A stretch of 64,000 nt of DNA from Luoshenia tenuis (GTDB lineage Bacteria > Bacillota > Clostridia > Christensenellales > GCA-900066905). A program made the translations under genes and the position numbers. A model generated the notes under the pieces. It saw only the letters and a list, made by a program, of their open reading frames with translations. It was not told the DNA's origin and did no database searches. The stretch spans positions 744,001 through 808,000 of the forward strand of contig NZ_JACRSO010000001.1 of assembly GCF_014384745.1 (NCBI RefSeq), read 5' to 3'. Shown here piece by piece: positions 8,148 through 16,811 of this stretch (position 1 is its first letter; each line of letters opens with the position of its first letter).

Positions 8148-9383
8148 TTACCGCTCTGTTTGCTCTTCCATAGCAGAGGTGCCTCGCTCATAGCGCCGCG
8201 TCATCCCCAGGCACAGCAGGCCGATCAGGATGATCGCCCCGCCCGAATAGGCAAACCATGGAGCGATGCCGATGGCCTGCGCCACCGGTCCGGCGATAAA
8301 AAGCCCTACCGGCGTAGCCAGCGCCATGGCGGTAGTGATCATGCTCATCACCCGGCCCAGCGTTTCCGGGGGCACCGCACCCTGGACATAGGCCATAAAG
8401 GGCACGGAAAACAGGTTTCCAGCCGCTCCCATCAGCAAACTGAGCCCCACAAATATCCAGATCGCCCAGGATGGGAGAAAGCCGCTGACCATCAAAAATA
8501 TGCCAAAGCCAGCGATCCCCAGCGATATCATCAAAAACTGCCGTTTGGCGCCGCCCCATATCCCCAGCGCGGCCGAACAGAGCAGCATACCGGCCGCAAA
8601 GGCCAGCTCTACCATGCTGGAGTGCCACGCATTGCCGCCGAAATGGCCGTTGACCATCAGCGGAAACAGCGACCCTACCGGCACATACACCAGCATACAT
8701 AGCAGCACCGGGATAGAAAGGGCCATCAGGGCCTTGTGCCGGGTCAAAACGCGCAGCCCGGTCAGCATCTCGCGGCCCACGTGCGGCTTTTCCGCGCGCT
8801 TGGCCAACTCCGGAATCTTGATAAATACCAGCGTCCCCACCGCCAGCAGGGCCCCGGCTACGTCAATGGCCATTACTCCGGCCATGCCCAGCCCCTCCAG
8901 CGCCAGCGCCCCCAATACCGGCCCGGCCATCATCCCGCCGGATTGGATAAACTGGCTCCAACCGTTCACCTTGGTCAATGCCTCGGGCGGCGCCAACAGC
9001 GGCAGCACAGCCTGCGCCGCCGGCATTTGGAAGGCGGTGCCCACGGCTCTGAGCAGCAGCGCGGCATAGATCCACTCTACCGTTGCCACACCGGCGATAA
9101 AGCCGATGCCCAGTATCGCGCTGACCAACGCGACAAAGCCATCCGCTACCATCATGACCGCCTTGCGCCCCAGCCGGTCCACCCATACGCCGGCAAAAGG
9201 CCCTACCAATGCCTGAGGCAAAAAACCGGCCACGGCCGCCAGCGTCAGCGCCATGGGCGAGCCCGTCGTCGTGGTGATCCACCAGATCAGCGCGAACTGC
9301 GCCGCGCCCGAGCCGATGATCGAGAAAGCCTGGCCGGACAAGATCCAGCCAAACGTCTTTTTCCATGCTTCGATCTTTTTCAT
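8148..9383 (-). CDS. MFS exporter of the EntS/MefA type (drug or siderophore efflux)
   Basis: Major facilitator of 411 residues with twelve predicted helices. It has the pattern of the EntS/macrolide-efflux (Mef) group: FGWILSGQAFSIIGSGAAQFA at the start, motif A as VDRLGRKAVMMVAD, and the ETLGRVMS segment between the last helix pairs. Relatives export macrolides, other antibiotics or siderophores by proton antiport. A strong promoter, two tiny upstream reading frames and an intrinsic terminator in its leader point to antibiotic-dependent attenuation, which favours a drug-resistance role; that is inference. GGGAAAGGA precedes the ATG. Confidence 0.85.
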   Translation of the reverse strand: MKKIEAWKKTFGWILSGQAFSIIGSGAAQFALIWWITTTTGSPMALTLAAVAGFLPQALVGPFAGVWVDRLGRKAVMMVADGFVALVSAILGIGFIAGVATVEWIYAALLLRAVGTAFQMPAAQAVLPLLAPPEALTKVNGWSQFIQSGGMMAGPVLGALALEGLGMAGVMAIDVAGALLAVGTLVFIKIPELAKRAEKPHVGREMLTGLRVLTRHKALMALSIPVLLCMLVYVPVGSLFPLMVNGHFGGNAWHSSMVELAFAAGMLLCSAALGIWGGAKRQFLMISLGIAGFGIFLMVSGFLPSWAIWIFVGLSLLMGAAGNLFSVPFMAYVQGAVPPETLGRVMSMITTAMALATPVGLFIAGPVAQAIGIAPWFAYSGGAIILIGLLCLGMTRRYERGTSAMEEQTER

Positions 9384-9421
9384 GTATCGTCCTTTCCCCT
9401 TTAAGTCTGGCGGGCGGAAAG

Positions 9422-9460
9422 CAAAAAAGCATCCGCCTGGCGATTCGCCTAAGCGGATGC
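9422..9460 (-). terminator. Leader terminator (probable attenuator) upstream of the MFS exporter
   Basis: Stem GCATCCGC / GCGGATGC with an inner GGCGA-TCGCC hairpin and a T6 run on the minus strand, lying 38 bp before the exporter start codon and downstream of its promoter. Its place inside the leader means it must be bypassed for expression, as in transcription attenuation. Confidence 0.8.
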
Positions 9461-9478
9461 TAAATCAACATAAGGGTA

Positions 9479-9556
9479 CTATTGCGCCCCAGGCAAGCCT
9501 CCGCTCTTCTTCCAACGCTGAAAGGATACGCCTATGTAAAAGTACAAACAAGGCAT
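9479..9556 (-). CDS. Possible leader peptide 2 (25 codons)
   Basis: A 25-residue frame begins MPCLYFYIG and ends just before the leader terminator. Its ribosome site is weak, but it starts 14 bp after the stop of a shorter, well-primed frame, so reinitiation is possible. Ribosome movement over this frame could decide whether the downstream hairpin forms: a GCCTGG run near its end could pair with CCAGGC in the terminator. Not recognised as a known leader. Confidence 0.4.
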   Translation of the reverse strand: MPCLYFYIGVSFQRWKKSGGLPGAQ

Positions 9557-9569
9557 ATGAACCCAGCGA

Positions 9570-9587
9570 TTAAAAATTGAACGGCAT
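9570..9587 (-). CDS. Possible leader peptide 1 (MPFNF)
   Basis: A five-codon frame, ATG to TAA, with a perfect AGGAGG five bases upstream (9593-9598). A consensus ribosome site on so short a frame, in a leader that ends in a terminator before a drug-exporter gene, is typical of ribosome-mediated attenuation. Stalling on such a peptide has not been shown here. Confidence 0.5.
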   Translation of the reverse strand: MPFNF

Positions 9588-9631
9588 GCTTTCCTCCTAT
9601 GCATAAACATTAATTTTATGAGAGTTTATAC

Positions 9632-9660
9632 AGCATAGCATGGAGGGTCTTATCTGTCAA
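9632..9660 (-). promoter_or_regulatory. Promoter of the MFS exporter leader
   Basis: TTGACA (9655-9660), 17-bp spacer, TATGCT (9632-9637) on the minus strand. Transcription would start near 9625, giving a leader of about 240 nt before the exporter. Confidence 0.75.
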
Positions 9661-9683
9661 CCTAAAGGTCCAATCAATCGCTT

Positions 9684-9716
9684 CAAAAAAAGCGCCCCGG
9701 TTTGTACCGGGGCGCA
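9684..9716 (-). terminator. Intrinsic terminator of the RND-tetR operon
   Basis: Stem GCGCCCCGGT / ACCGGGGCGC with a four-base loop and T7 on the minus strand, directly after the tetR stop codon. Confidence 0.9.
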
Positions 9717-9719
9717 ATT

Positions 9720-10328
9720 TTATTGCAACGCTTTGATGATGATCCGGCAGGCATTTTGCCGGTAACGTTCTACTTCATCTTCCGAACAATGGCCTGCCTC
9801 CTGGCAGATGCACTGCGCAAAGCCCATCAGCGCGCTGATAAAGACCTGCGAGATATAGGCCAAGTCTGCGCAGGGCGCAAACAGCCCTTCTTGCGCGCCG
9901 CAGGCCACCGCGCGGGAAAAGCAATCCGTCAGCCGCTCTTTTTCTTTGCGGATGGCCTGCATCCCCTCAAGCACCAGGGCCTGCGCATCCTCGCCGGCAT
10001 TGCCCAGGAAGATATAGCGGATGATGCTGTTGCGGTTGCGCTCTCCGCTTTCCACAAAGGCCAAGGCGATGCGGCACTTTTCTATAAACGTGCCCGCTTC
10101 ATTTACCTGCGCCGTCACCCGCTCCAGCTCGGTATGCAGGTTATAGATCAGGGTTTGCAGGATGATCTCCTCTTTGGAAGCAAAATAGTTGTACAGCGTC
10201 CCCTTGCCAATCCCCGCTGCGGCGGCGATATCCGCGGCCTTGATGGCATACAGATCTTCGCCCCGGCGCATCAACTCCATGACGCCGGCAAAGATGGCGG
10301 TCTCCTTTTCACTATAACGCCTGGTCAA
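9720..10328 (-). CDS. TetR/AcrR family transcriptional regulator
   Basis: DNA-binding repressor of 202 residues. The N-terminal helix-turn-helix (residues about 25 to 60) reads YAIKAADIAAAAGIGKGTLYNYF in outline, a classic TetR recognition helix; the C-terminal two thirds form the ligand and dimer domain. Its start overlaps the end of the RND exporter gene by 17 bp, so both are translated from one message. A 20-bp perfect dyad on the operon promoter is the likely operator, implying autorepression relieved by an exported compound. Confidence 0.88.
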   Translation of the reverse strand: MTRRYSEKETAIFAGVMELMRRGEDLYAIKAADIAAAAGIGKGTLYNYFASKEEIILQTLIYNLHTELERVTAQVNEAGTFIEKCRIALAFVESGERNRNSIIRYIFLGNAGEDAQALVLEGMQAIRKEKERLTDCFSRAVACGAQEGLFAPCADLAYISQVFISALMGFAQCICQEAGHCSEDEVERYRQNACRIIIKALQ

Positions 10329-13300
10329 CTTGCTCCCCCTCTAACTGTACATTTTTTACCGGCCGGCGCTGCATGATGTCGTAAAGCGCAGGCACCACGA
10401 ACAGCGTCAGCAGCGTCGCATAGCTTAACCCGCCGATAGTGACCACCGCCATAGGCTGGATCATCTCCGCGCCCATGCCGATGCCCATCGCCATAGTCGT
10501 CAGGCCCAGTATGGTGGTCAGCGCCGTCATCAATATCGGGCGCAGGCGCGTCTGGCCCGCGCGCACCAGGGCGTCACGCCGTTCCATGCCGGAAGCGCGC
10601 AGCTGGTTGACGTAATCGATAAAGACGATACCATTGTTTACGACGATACCGGCCAGCACCAGGAACCCCAGCATCGAGATCATGCTGATCTCCATCCCGC
10701 ACATCCAAAGCGCCAGCAATCCACCCGTAAAGGCCAGCGGCATGGTGAACATGACGATGAAGGGGCTGAGCAGGGATTGGAACTGGGCGACCATGATCAG
10801 GTAGATCAGTACCACCGCCAGCACCACCATCAGCACCAGCTGCTCCAGCGTATCGTTGATCATCTCCGTCTCGCCTGCGATGACGATCTCGTAGCCCTCC
10901 GGCACCTCATAGTCGGCCAGTTTGCTCTCGACCTGGCGGCTGACAAGGCCAATGTTATGCTGCGCGTCCACCGCCGCGGTGACAGACAGCAGCCGGGTCT
11001 GGTTCTCGTGGTTGATGCTGGTCAGTCCCTGCGCCTGGGTGATCTGCGCGATATCCTGTAAGGGAACGTCAACAGCCTCTCCGTCCTTAGTCCCCGAAAG
11101 GGTGAGCTCGCCCAGCGTTTCGCGCGTCAGCGCCGCGCCCGGGTCATCCGCGACGATCAGGGGGTAATCCTCCCCGCCCAGCGTCACAGTTGTCGCGGTG
11201 GTCTCGGTTACCAACTTTGCGGCAAGCTGCTGGTAGACCTGCGCTGTGGTCAGCCCATATTCCATGGCCTTATTTTTATCCACGCTCACCCGGGTTTCCA
11301 TCTCGGCGTCCTCCATGCCATCGGATATCTCCTGGGTGCCCTCCACCTCCGAGAGCATGGCGGTCACATCTTTGGCAATGGCTTTAAGCTGATCCATATC
11401 GTCGCCGGAGATGTCGATCTGGATGCCAGAGCCGCCCATCATCTCGGTCATACTGTCCATACCGGTACCGCTGGCGGTGATCTCGCAGGGCAGTTCGCTG
11501 GTCGCGTCAATAATATTCTGGGCGATGGCCTTAGAATTCTGGTCGCGTTGTTCATCTAAAATCACGTACATGCTGATTGCCCCGCCGGAGGAGGAGCCGC
11601 TCATCAGCCCGCCGCCCTCCATCGCGCCTACGGTGTCCACGCCCGGCAATTCGGCAACGATGCCCGCCACCTTGTCGGCCATATCTCGGGTCTCCTGGGT
11701 GGTGCTGTCCTTGGGCATTTCCATCGTCACGGCGATCTGGTTGCTGTCGCTCTCGGGCATAAAAGAGGTGCCCATCTGCACGGAGCCATAGATGCTTACC
11801 CCCAGCAGAACCAGTGCCAGGATCAGCACCACCGATTTGCGCCGCAGCGCCAGCGCCAGCAGTTTGCCATAGGCAGCGGTAAATTTGTCAAAGAGGCGGT
11901 GGCCCTTTTTCTCCGGCTTTTTCAACAGCCAGCTGGAAAGCGCCGGCACCAGCGTCAGCGAAACGATCAGGCTGGCCACCAGCGAATAGGCGATGGTAAG
12001 CCCCATATCGGTAAACAGCTCGCGGCTCAGCCCCTCGGTAAAGACGATGGGGAGGAAAACGCATACCGTGGTCAGCGTAGAGGCCGTAACGGCCGCGGCC
12101 ACCTGCCCGGCGCCCCGCACCGCGGCCTTGGCGGCCGAAAGGCCCTGGGCCCGCATGCGGTAGATGTTTTCGATCACGACGATGGAGTTATCCACTAACA
12201 TCCCTACCCCCAGCGCCAGACCGGCCAGGGAGATAATGTTGAGGGTGACCCCGGTAAAGTACATCAGCGCTATCGCAAAAAGCAGGCTGATGGGGATGCT
12301 CAGCGCGATCACGATGGTCGGGCGCACATTGCGCAGGAAGACCAGCAGGATCAGGATCGCCAGCAGGCCGCCCCACAATAGATTCTCCATCACGGAGTTG
12401 ACCACGATATTGATATAAACGCCTTGGTCGCTCAGCGCGGTCAGGTGCATGCCTTCATATTCCTGCTCTAGCTTTTCCATCTGCCCGCGCAGCTTATCGG
12501 ATACCTCCACCGTAGAGGCGGTGCTCTGCTTGGAGAAGGTGAGCAGTATCCCATCGTTGCCGTTGATCTTAGCGTACATCTCGCCGCTGTTATCGGTAAA
12601 GCTGATATCCGCCACGTCCGCAAGCGTAACGGTATCCAGCTCATCTAAGCCCAAGTTGAAAAGCACCAGCGAGGAGAGGTCTTCTTCGTTTTCAAACAGG
12701 TCCCCCACCTTTACCGCATAGGCCGTTTCATCCTCTACGATATTGCCCGCCGGCATGGAGAAGTTTTGTGCCGAGAGTATTTGACCGATGGTATCCTTGG
12801 TCAGCTGCCCCGAAAGGTTGGCCTGCTCGTAGGCGCCCTCGCTGGCCTGGTCGAACTGGGCGCGGCCCTCGGCCAGCTTTCCCTCCTGCACCAGCAGCTG
12901 CGCCTGCGCCGTGGCAATGCCCTGGCTTAGTGCCAGTTTGCCCTGCTCTAGCTGGGTCTGCCCCTTATTCAACTCGCTCTCTTTGCTCTTAAGCGCTTCC
13001 AGCTGCTGCTGGATCTGGGCGATACCCGCGTCCGCCGCCTCCATTCCCGCGGCCAACTGTGTTTGAGTATCCAGCAGTTCCTGGGGTACTTCCAGCCCCT
13101 GCTCCTGCATCTTTTGGATGGCGACATCTGCCAGCTGCTTTTGGGTCTCCAGTTCCGCGCGCTTATCGGCCGCCTGGGAAAGCGCACTGTTGAGCTGTTC
13201 GCGCCCGCTGGTCAACTGCGAGCGCCCTTCGTTAAGCTGCTCTTCCGCGTCCAACAACTTCTGGGTCTGGGTCTTATTCTGGCTTTCCAGCTGGCTCTTG

Positions 13301-13971
13301 GCATCTTTGAGCTTGGCCTCGCCCTCATCCAGCTCTTTTTTCGTATCCGCCAGCTTACTGTCTACCGATCTTAAAATAGTATCGTTGATCGCGTCGATCT
13401 TCTCCTGGTTCAGCGTCACCTTCAGCTGCTTTTCCACAAGGCCCATGGAGCTGACCTGCGCCACCCCGTCGATCCGTTCAAAAGAGGGAATGACCTCTTC
13501 GCTGACCAGTTGGGATACCTCCTCCTGGCTCAGTCCGTCAACGTCCACCGCCGCTACCATTACCGGCATCAGGTCCGGATTGATCTTCATCATCTGAGGC
13601 GTGCCCACCGCATCGTCCAGCCGGCCCTTGATCTGATCCACCTTGCCGCTCATCTCGATCATGGCGCTGTCCATATTGGTGCTCTCAGTGAACTTGAGTA
13701 CCACCATACTCATGTTCTCACTGGAGATACTGGTGACCTCCTCCACCCCGCTGGTGGTAGCCAACCCGGCTTCCAGCGGCTTGGTCACGCCCTGCTCCAC
13801 CTTTTCCGGGCTGGCGCCAGGATAGGTCGTGATCACCGCCACATACGGCAGGTTGATGCTGGGCAGCAGGTCCGTCTGCATTTTTGTAAAGGAAATGATG
13901 CCCAGCACGATCACCGTGATCACGGCGACCATGATAGTCATCGGCTTTTTGACGCTGAATTTAGATAACAT
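10312..13971 (-). CDS. RND efflux transporter (HAE1-like) with a coiled-coil insertion
   Basis: Proton-driven RND permease of 1219 residues in the cytoplasmic membrane. It starts MLSKFSVKKPMTIM with helix 1, has the periplasmic-type porter domain YPGASPEKVE, the mid-membrane LALGVGMLVDNSIVVIENIYR with the proton-relay aspartates in helix 4, and MVAQFQSLLSPFIVM in the second half. Typical members are about 1020 to 1050 residues; the excess is a heptad-rich Gln/Leu/Glu/Ala segment at about residues 200 to 385 in the first extracytoplasmic loop. No membrane-fusion partner is adjacent. The insertion may replace such an adaptor in a monoderm cell; that is inference. tetR follows with a 17-bp overlap. 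Confidence 0.9.
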   Translation of the reverse strand: MLSKFSVKKPMTIMVAVITVIVLGIISFTKMQTDLLPSINLPYVAVITTYPGASPEKVEQGVTKPLEAGLATTSGVEEVTSISSENMSMVVLKFTESTNMDSAMIEMSGKVDQIKGRLDDAVGTPQMMKINPDLMPVMVAAVDVDGLSQEEVSQLVSEEVIPSFERIDGVAQVSSMGLVEKQLKVTLNQEKIDAINDTILRSVDSKLADTKKELDEGEAKLKDAKSQLESQNKTQTQKLLDAEEQLNEGRSQLTSGREQLNSALSQAADKRAELETQKQLADVAIQKMQEQGLEVPQELLDTQTQLAAGMEAADAGIAQIQQQLEALKSKESELNKGQTQLEQGKLALSQGIATAQAQLLVQEGKLAEGRAQFDQASEGAYEQANLSGQLTKDTIGQILSAQNFSMPAGNIVEDETAYAVKVGDLFENEEDLSSLVLFNLGLDELDTVTLADVADISFTDNSGEMYAKINGNDGILLTFSKQSTASTVEVSDKLRGQMEKLEQEYEGMHLTALSDQGVYINIVVNSVMENLLWGGLLAILILLVFLRNVRPTIVIALSIPISLLFAIALMYFTGVTLNIISLAGLALGVGMLVDNSIVVIENIYRMRAQGLSAAKAAVRGAGQVAAAVTASTLTTVCVFLPIVFTEGLSRELFTDMGLTIAYSLVASLIVSLTLVPALSSWLLKKPEKKGHRLFDKFTAAYGKLLALALRRKSVVLILALVLLGVSIYGSVQMGTSFMPESDSNQIAVTMEMPKDSTTQETRDMADKVAGIVAELPGVDTVGAMEGGGLMSGSSSGGAISMYVILDEQRDQNSKAIAQNIIDATSELPCEITASGTGMDSMTEMMGGSGIQIDISGDDMDQLKAIAKDVTAMLSEVEGTQEISDGMEDAEMETRVSVDKNKAMEYGLTTAQVYQQLAAKLVTETTATTVTLGGEDYPLIVADDPGAALTRETLGELTLSGTKDGEAVDVPLQDIAQITQAQGLTSINHENQTRLLSVTAAVDAQHNIGLVSRQVESKLADYEVPEGYEIVIAGETEMINDTLEQLVLMVVLAVVLIYLIMVAQFQSLLSPFIVMFTMPLAFTGGLLALWMCGMEISMISMLGFLVLAGIVVNNGIVFIDYVNQLRASGMERRDALVRAGQTRLRPILMTALTTILGLTTMAMGIGMGAEMIQPMAVVTIGGLSYATLLTLFVVPALYDIMQRRPVKNVQLEGEQVDQAL

Positions 13972-14016
13972 AATCGGTCCGCTCCTCCTTTAGTCCCCAT
14001 CCCCAGGGGGCCGAAG

Positions 14017-14036
14017 GTGACTGACTGGTCAGTCAC
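14017..14036. promoter_or_regulatory. Operator dyad, probable TetR-family site
   Basis: Perfect inverted repeat of two 9-bp arms, GTGACTGAC and GTCAGTCAC, separated by 2 bp. It lies just downstream of the -10 box of the RND-tetR promoter, where bound repressor would block initiation. Confidence 0.8.
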
Positions 14037-14046
14037 AGTCCTTTTG

Positions 14047-14076
14047 AGTATAATTGCGCCCCGCTCGTCCCGTCAA
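14047..14076 (-). promoter_or_regulatory. Promoter of the RND-tetR operon
   Basis: TTGACG (14071-14076), 18-bp spacer, TATACT (14047-14052) on the minus strand. The operator dyad begins about 11 bp further on, covering the expected start site. Confidence 0.75.
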
Positions 14077-14163
14077 CGGTTTGCACAATTTTTCACAATT
14101 CTATTAAAATGGGGGGCTTCTGCCAGAAAACCTTAGCAAGCGCTAAGTTTCTTGCATATACCC

Positions 14164-14191
14164 TTGAAAAAACATTAGAAAATGATATTAT
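14164..14191 (+). promoter_or_regulatory. Possible promoter of the DUF362 protein gene
   Basis: TTGAAA, 16-bp spacer, TATTAT on the plus strand, in AT-rich DNA. A CTTAGC-4-GCTAAG dyad lies just upstream at 14132-14147 and could be a regulator site. Confidence 0.5.
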
Positions 14192-14247
14192 AAAATAGTC
14201 TTGCAAATTTGTAATAGGGTGTATGAATGTAAAGGGGAGAAGAAAAA

Positions 14248-15351
14248 ATGGCAAAATCCAAGGTTTATTTTACTGATTTTCACGCCACTTTTGACGAGAA
14301 CCTGCTCCAGAAGCTGGAGCGCCTGGTCAAAACGGCCGGTATCGAAAATATCGATTTTAAAAACAAGTTTACCGCTATCAAGATCCATTTCGGCGAGCCG
14401 GGCAACCTGGCCTATCTGCGGCCCAATTATGCCAAGGTGATCGTGGATCTGGTCAAAAAGCAGGGCGGCCGGCCGTTTATGACGGATTGCAATACCCTGT
14501 ATGTGGGCCGGCGCAAAAACGCGCTGGATCATCTGGACGCCGCCTATGAGAACGGTTACAATCCCTTTACCCTAGGCTGCCAGGTCATTATTGGCGACGG
14601 GCTCAAGGGTACGGATGAAAAGCTGGTGCCCATCGATGGCGAGTATGTTAAAGAGGCCAAGATCGGCCACGCGGTGATGGATGCGGACGTGCTGATCTCC
14701 ATCACCCACTTTAAGCTCCACGAAGAGGCGGGGCTGGGCGGCACCATGAAAAACATCGGCATGGGCTGCGGCTCGCGCGCGGGCAAAATGGAGATGCACT
14801 CCAACGGCAAGCCCTATGTGCAGCAGGAGGATTGCATCAGCTGCGGCGCCTGCCGTAAAAACTGCGCGCATGACGCCATCTCCTTTGTAGCGCGCAAGGC
14901 GCAGATCGACCATAACAAGTGCGTAGGTTGCGGCCGCTGCATCGGCGTATGCCCGGCGGATGCGGTGCACGCTGCCCAGGACGAGGCGTTTGACATTCTG
15001 AATAAGAAGATCGCCGAGTATACCCTGGCCGTCGTCAAGGACAAGCCCGCCTTCCATATCAGCTTTATCGTGGATGTGTCCCCCTATTGCGATTGTCATG
15101 CGGAAAACGATGTGCCCATCGTCCCGGATGTGGGCATGCTGGCCTCCTTTGACCCGGTTGCGCTGGACGCCGCCTGTGCGGATCTGTTCAACGCTCAGCC
15201 CGCCAACCCGGGCAGCATGCTGGATAAAGAGCGTCACGAGGGCGAGGATAACTTTACCGCCGTGCACCCGGTCGTCCGCTGGCAGTGCCAGTTGGAGCAC
15301 GGGCAGAAGATCGGCCTGGGCAATATGGACTATGAACTGGTGGAGATCTAA
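14248..15351 (+). CDS. DUF362 domain 4Fe-4S protein
   Basis: A 367-residue cytosolic protein with an N-terminal DUF362 domain (FTAIKIHFGEPGN, THFKLHEEAGLGGTMKNIGMG) and a ferredoxin-like insert near residues 190 to 240 with two clusters of four cysteines: CISCGACRKNC and CVGCGRCIGVC, enough for two 4Fe-4S clusters. A DUF362 tail with PYCDCH and SFDPVALDAACADL follows. Such proteins are common in strict anaerobes and are thought to pass electrons to or assemble with other iron-sulfur enzymes; their exact job is unknown. The start follows AAAGGGGAG and the gene is monocistronic with its own terminator. Confidence 0.88.
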   Translation: MAKSKVYFTDFHATFDENLLQKLERLVKTAGIENIDFKNKFTAIKIHFGEPGNLAYLRPNYAKVIVDLVKKQGGRPFMTDCNTLYVGRRKNALDHLDAAYENGYNPFTLGCQVIIGDGLKGTDEKLVPIDGEYVKEAKIGHAVMDADVLISITHFKLHEEAGLGGTMKNIGMGCGSRAGKMEMHSNGKPYVQQEDCISCGACRKNCAHDAISFVARKAQIDHNKCVGCGRCIGVCPADAVHAAQDEAFDILNKKIAEYTLAVVKDKPAFHISFIVDVSPYCDCHAENDVPIVPDVGMLASFDPVALDAACADLFNAQPANPGSMLDKERHEGEDNFTAVHPVVRWQCQLEHGQKIGLGNMDYELVEI

Positions 15352-15378
15352 CCATCTCTCCGCTTAAAGGAATGCAAA

Positions 15379-15419
15379 GAACGGTCCCCGCGTTGGTCAC
15401 GCGGGGGCCGTTTTTTCTT
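15379..15419 (+). terminator. Intrinsic terminator after the DUF362 gene
   Basis: Arms ACGGTCCCCGCG and CGCGGGGGCCGT with one bulge, then T6 on the plus strand. Confidence 0.85.
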
Positions 15420-15493
15420 TGAAAAAAACATTACCAAAATGAAGATATATCTAAGGCCGCCAAAAGCGGTTATGCCTTTCCCTCTACTTTTTA

Positions 15494-16078
15494 TTAAACT
15501 TTGCCGTCGGATGAATCGACTGATCTAATAACCCGTGCCGGCACGCCGGCGGCAACAGTATTGCCAGGGACGTCCTTGGTCACGACCGCCCCAGCGGCGA
15601 CCACCGCACCATCGCCAATCGTCACACCAGGCAATACCGTTACATTTGAGCCAATCCATACCTTTTTACCGATTCTGATGGGCGCGGGAACCGTATTCGC
15701 CCGTTTTTCCGGAGAAAGGCTGTGATTCAGCGTAGCCAATACCACATTATGTCCGATCAGCGTATCGTCCCCAATCGTGATGCCACCCTGATCCTGAAAT
15801 TTGCATCCGGCATTAAAGAATACATTCTTTCCTATAGTGATGTTCTTGCCGCAATCCGTATAAAAAGGCGGAAACAATCTAAAACTGGGGTCCACGCGCT
15901 TTCCTATAATTTTGGAGAAAATCATGCAGATCTCCTGGGGCGTGTGGTAACCACTGTTTAATTCGGCTGTTAGTTTCAGTGCCTCCTGCGCGGCGTCCAA
16001 CATAAACTGTTGCGTCTGCGAAGTGGCATCGACCTCTTTGCCGCTGTCCATAATCTCTAAAAATTCTTTCAGCTCCAT
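15494..16078 (-). CDS. Sugar O-acetyltransferase (maltose/galactoside acetyltransferase-like)
   Basis: Left-handed beta-helix acyltransferase of 194 residues in the Maa/LacA/NodL group. An N-terminal alpha-helical Mac-type segment is followed by PPFYTDCGKNITIGKNVFFNAGC, the family signature (here given in part), then hexapeptide repeats including IGDDTLIGHNV and the catalytic-region LNHSLSPEKR, and the C-terminal IGDGAVVAAGAVVTKDV. It would acetylate a sugar hydroxyl from acetyl-CoA in the cytosol. The start at 16078 has GGGGGATGAGGAA just before it; an open frame extends 38 codons further but lacks a better site. Substrate unknown. Confidence 0.88.
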   Translation of the reverse strand: MELKEFLEIMDSGKEVDATSQTQQFMLDAAQEALKLTAELNSGYHTPQEICMIFSKIIGKRVDPSFRLFPPFYTDCGKNITIGKNVFFNAGCKFQDQGGITIGDDTLIGHNVVLATLNHSLSPEKRANTVPAPIRIGKKVWIGSNVTVLPGVTIGDGAVVAAGAVVTKDVPGNTVAAGVPARVIRSVDSSDGKV

Positions 16079-16159
16079 TTCCTCATCCCCCGTTCCAAAA
16101 GTGTTTACGCTTATAGGGTTATTCGGCCCGTCCCGCCTCAAATCCTCCTGCCGGGAACC

Positions 16160-16189
16160 AAAAAGCGCGGCTATTAAGCCGCGCCTTTT
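16160..16189 (-). terminator. Intrinsic terminator after the ferritin gene
   Basis: GGCGCGGCT / AGCCGCGCT stem (15- to 20-base hairpin) followed by T5 on the minus strand, between ferritin and the acetyltransferase gene. Confidence 0.85.
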
Positions 16190-16206
16190 CAAAGAGGCAA
16201 TCAGAA

Positions 16207-16719
16207 TTACAGCACCAGCGAAGGGGCAGCATACACCCGCGCGCCCAGCTCCGCATCCAGCATGTACAGCCCTTTGGCGTCACTGCCGAACAGGTCAAAA
16301 CGCTTGATCAGATCGTCGGTATTTTTCTCTTCCTCGCCCTGCTCTTTGACGAACCAATCCAGGAACTGCAGCGTGCGGAAATCCTTCTGTTCAAACGCCG
16401 CATCGTAAATGTTGTGGATCAGGCTGGTCACATACTGCTCGTGCTCGTACGCGGCGGCCAGCGGCGCGCGGAAGGAGTCGAACACCTTGTCCGGCGCGTC
16501 CACGGTCTTTAAGGTCACCTTCGCATCGTTATTCTGCAGATAGGTCATGAACAGCAGCGCGTGATCCCGCTCTTCCTGGGTCTGGATGGTGAACCAATTG
16601 GCAAAGCCATTCAGATTTACATCTTGATAGTAGTTGGCCATATCCATATAGAGATAGGCGGAATACAGCTCTTTATTGATCTGGTCGTTCAGCAGTTCGT
16701 GTACCTTAGGATGCAGCAT
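16207..16719 (-). CDS. Bacterial non-heme ferritin
   Basis: Four-helix iron-storage protein of 170 residues. It begins MLHPKVHELLNDQINKEL and keeps the ferroxidase ligands: Glu in NKELYSAY, the EERDHALLF pair, and later Gln/Glu positions in FVKEQGEEEK. It would oxidise ferrous iron and store it as a mineral in a 24-subunit shell, also limiting peroxide damage. Two adjacent ATGs are possible; the second (16719) is better spaced from GGAGGG and matches the family start. It stands near hydrogenase-maturation and desulfoferrodoxin genes, giving an iron/oxygen-stress theme. Confidence 0.92.
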   Translation of the reverse strand: MLHPKVHELLNDQINKELYSAYLYMDMANYYQDVNLNGFANWFTIQTQEERDHALLFMTYLQNNDAKVTLKTVDAPDKVFDSFRAPLAAAYEHEQYVTSLIHNIYDAAFEQKDFRTLQFLDWFVKEQGEEEKNTDDLIKRFDLFGSDAKGLYMLDAELGARVYAAPSLVL

Positions 16720-16762
16720 CATTTATCCCTCCGTTAAAATATTATTAATATCAGCTTCTTAA

Positions 16763-16777
16763 TGATATTATATATCA
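16763..16777. promoter_or_regulatory. Small AT-rich dyad upstream of ferritin
   Basis: TGATAT-TAT-ATATCA, a perfect 6-bp-arm dyad about 45 bp before the ferritin start. Its position would suit an iron or peroxide regulator (Fur/PerR-like), but AT-rich dyads arise easily and the match to known boxes is poor. Confidence 0.3.
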
Positions 16778-16811
16778 AATATCGGACTTTTTCAAGCCTT
16801 TCAGGGAAATT

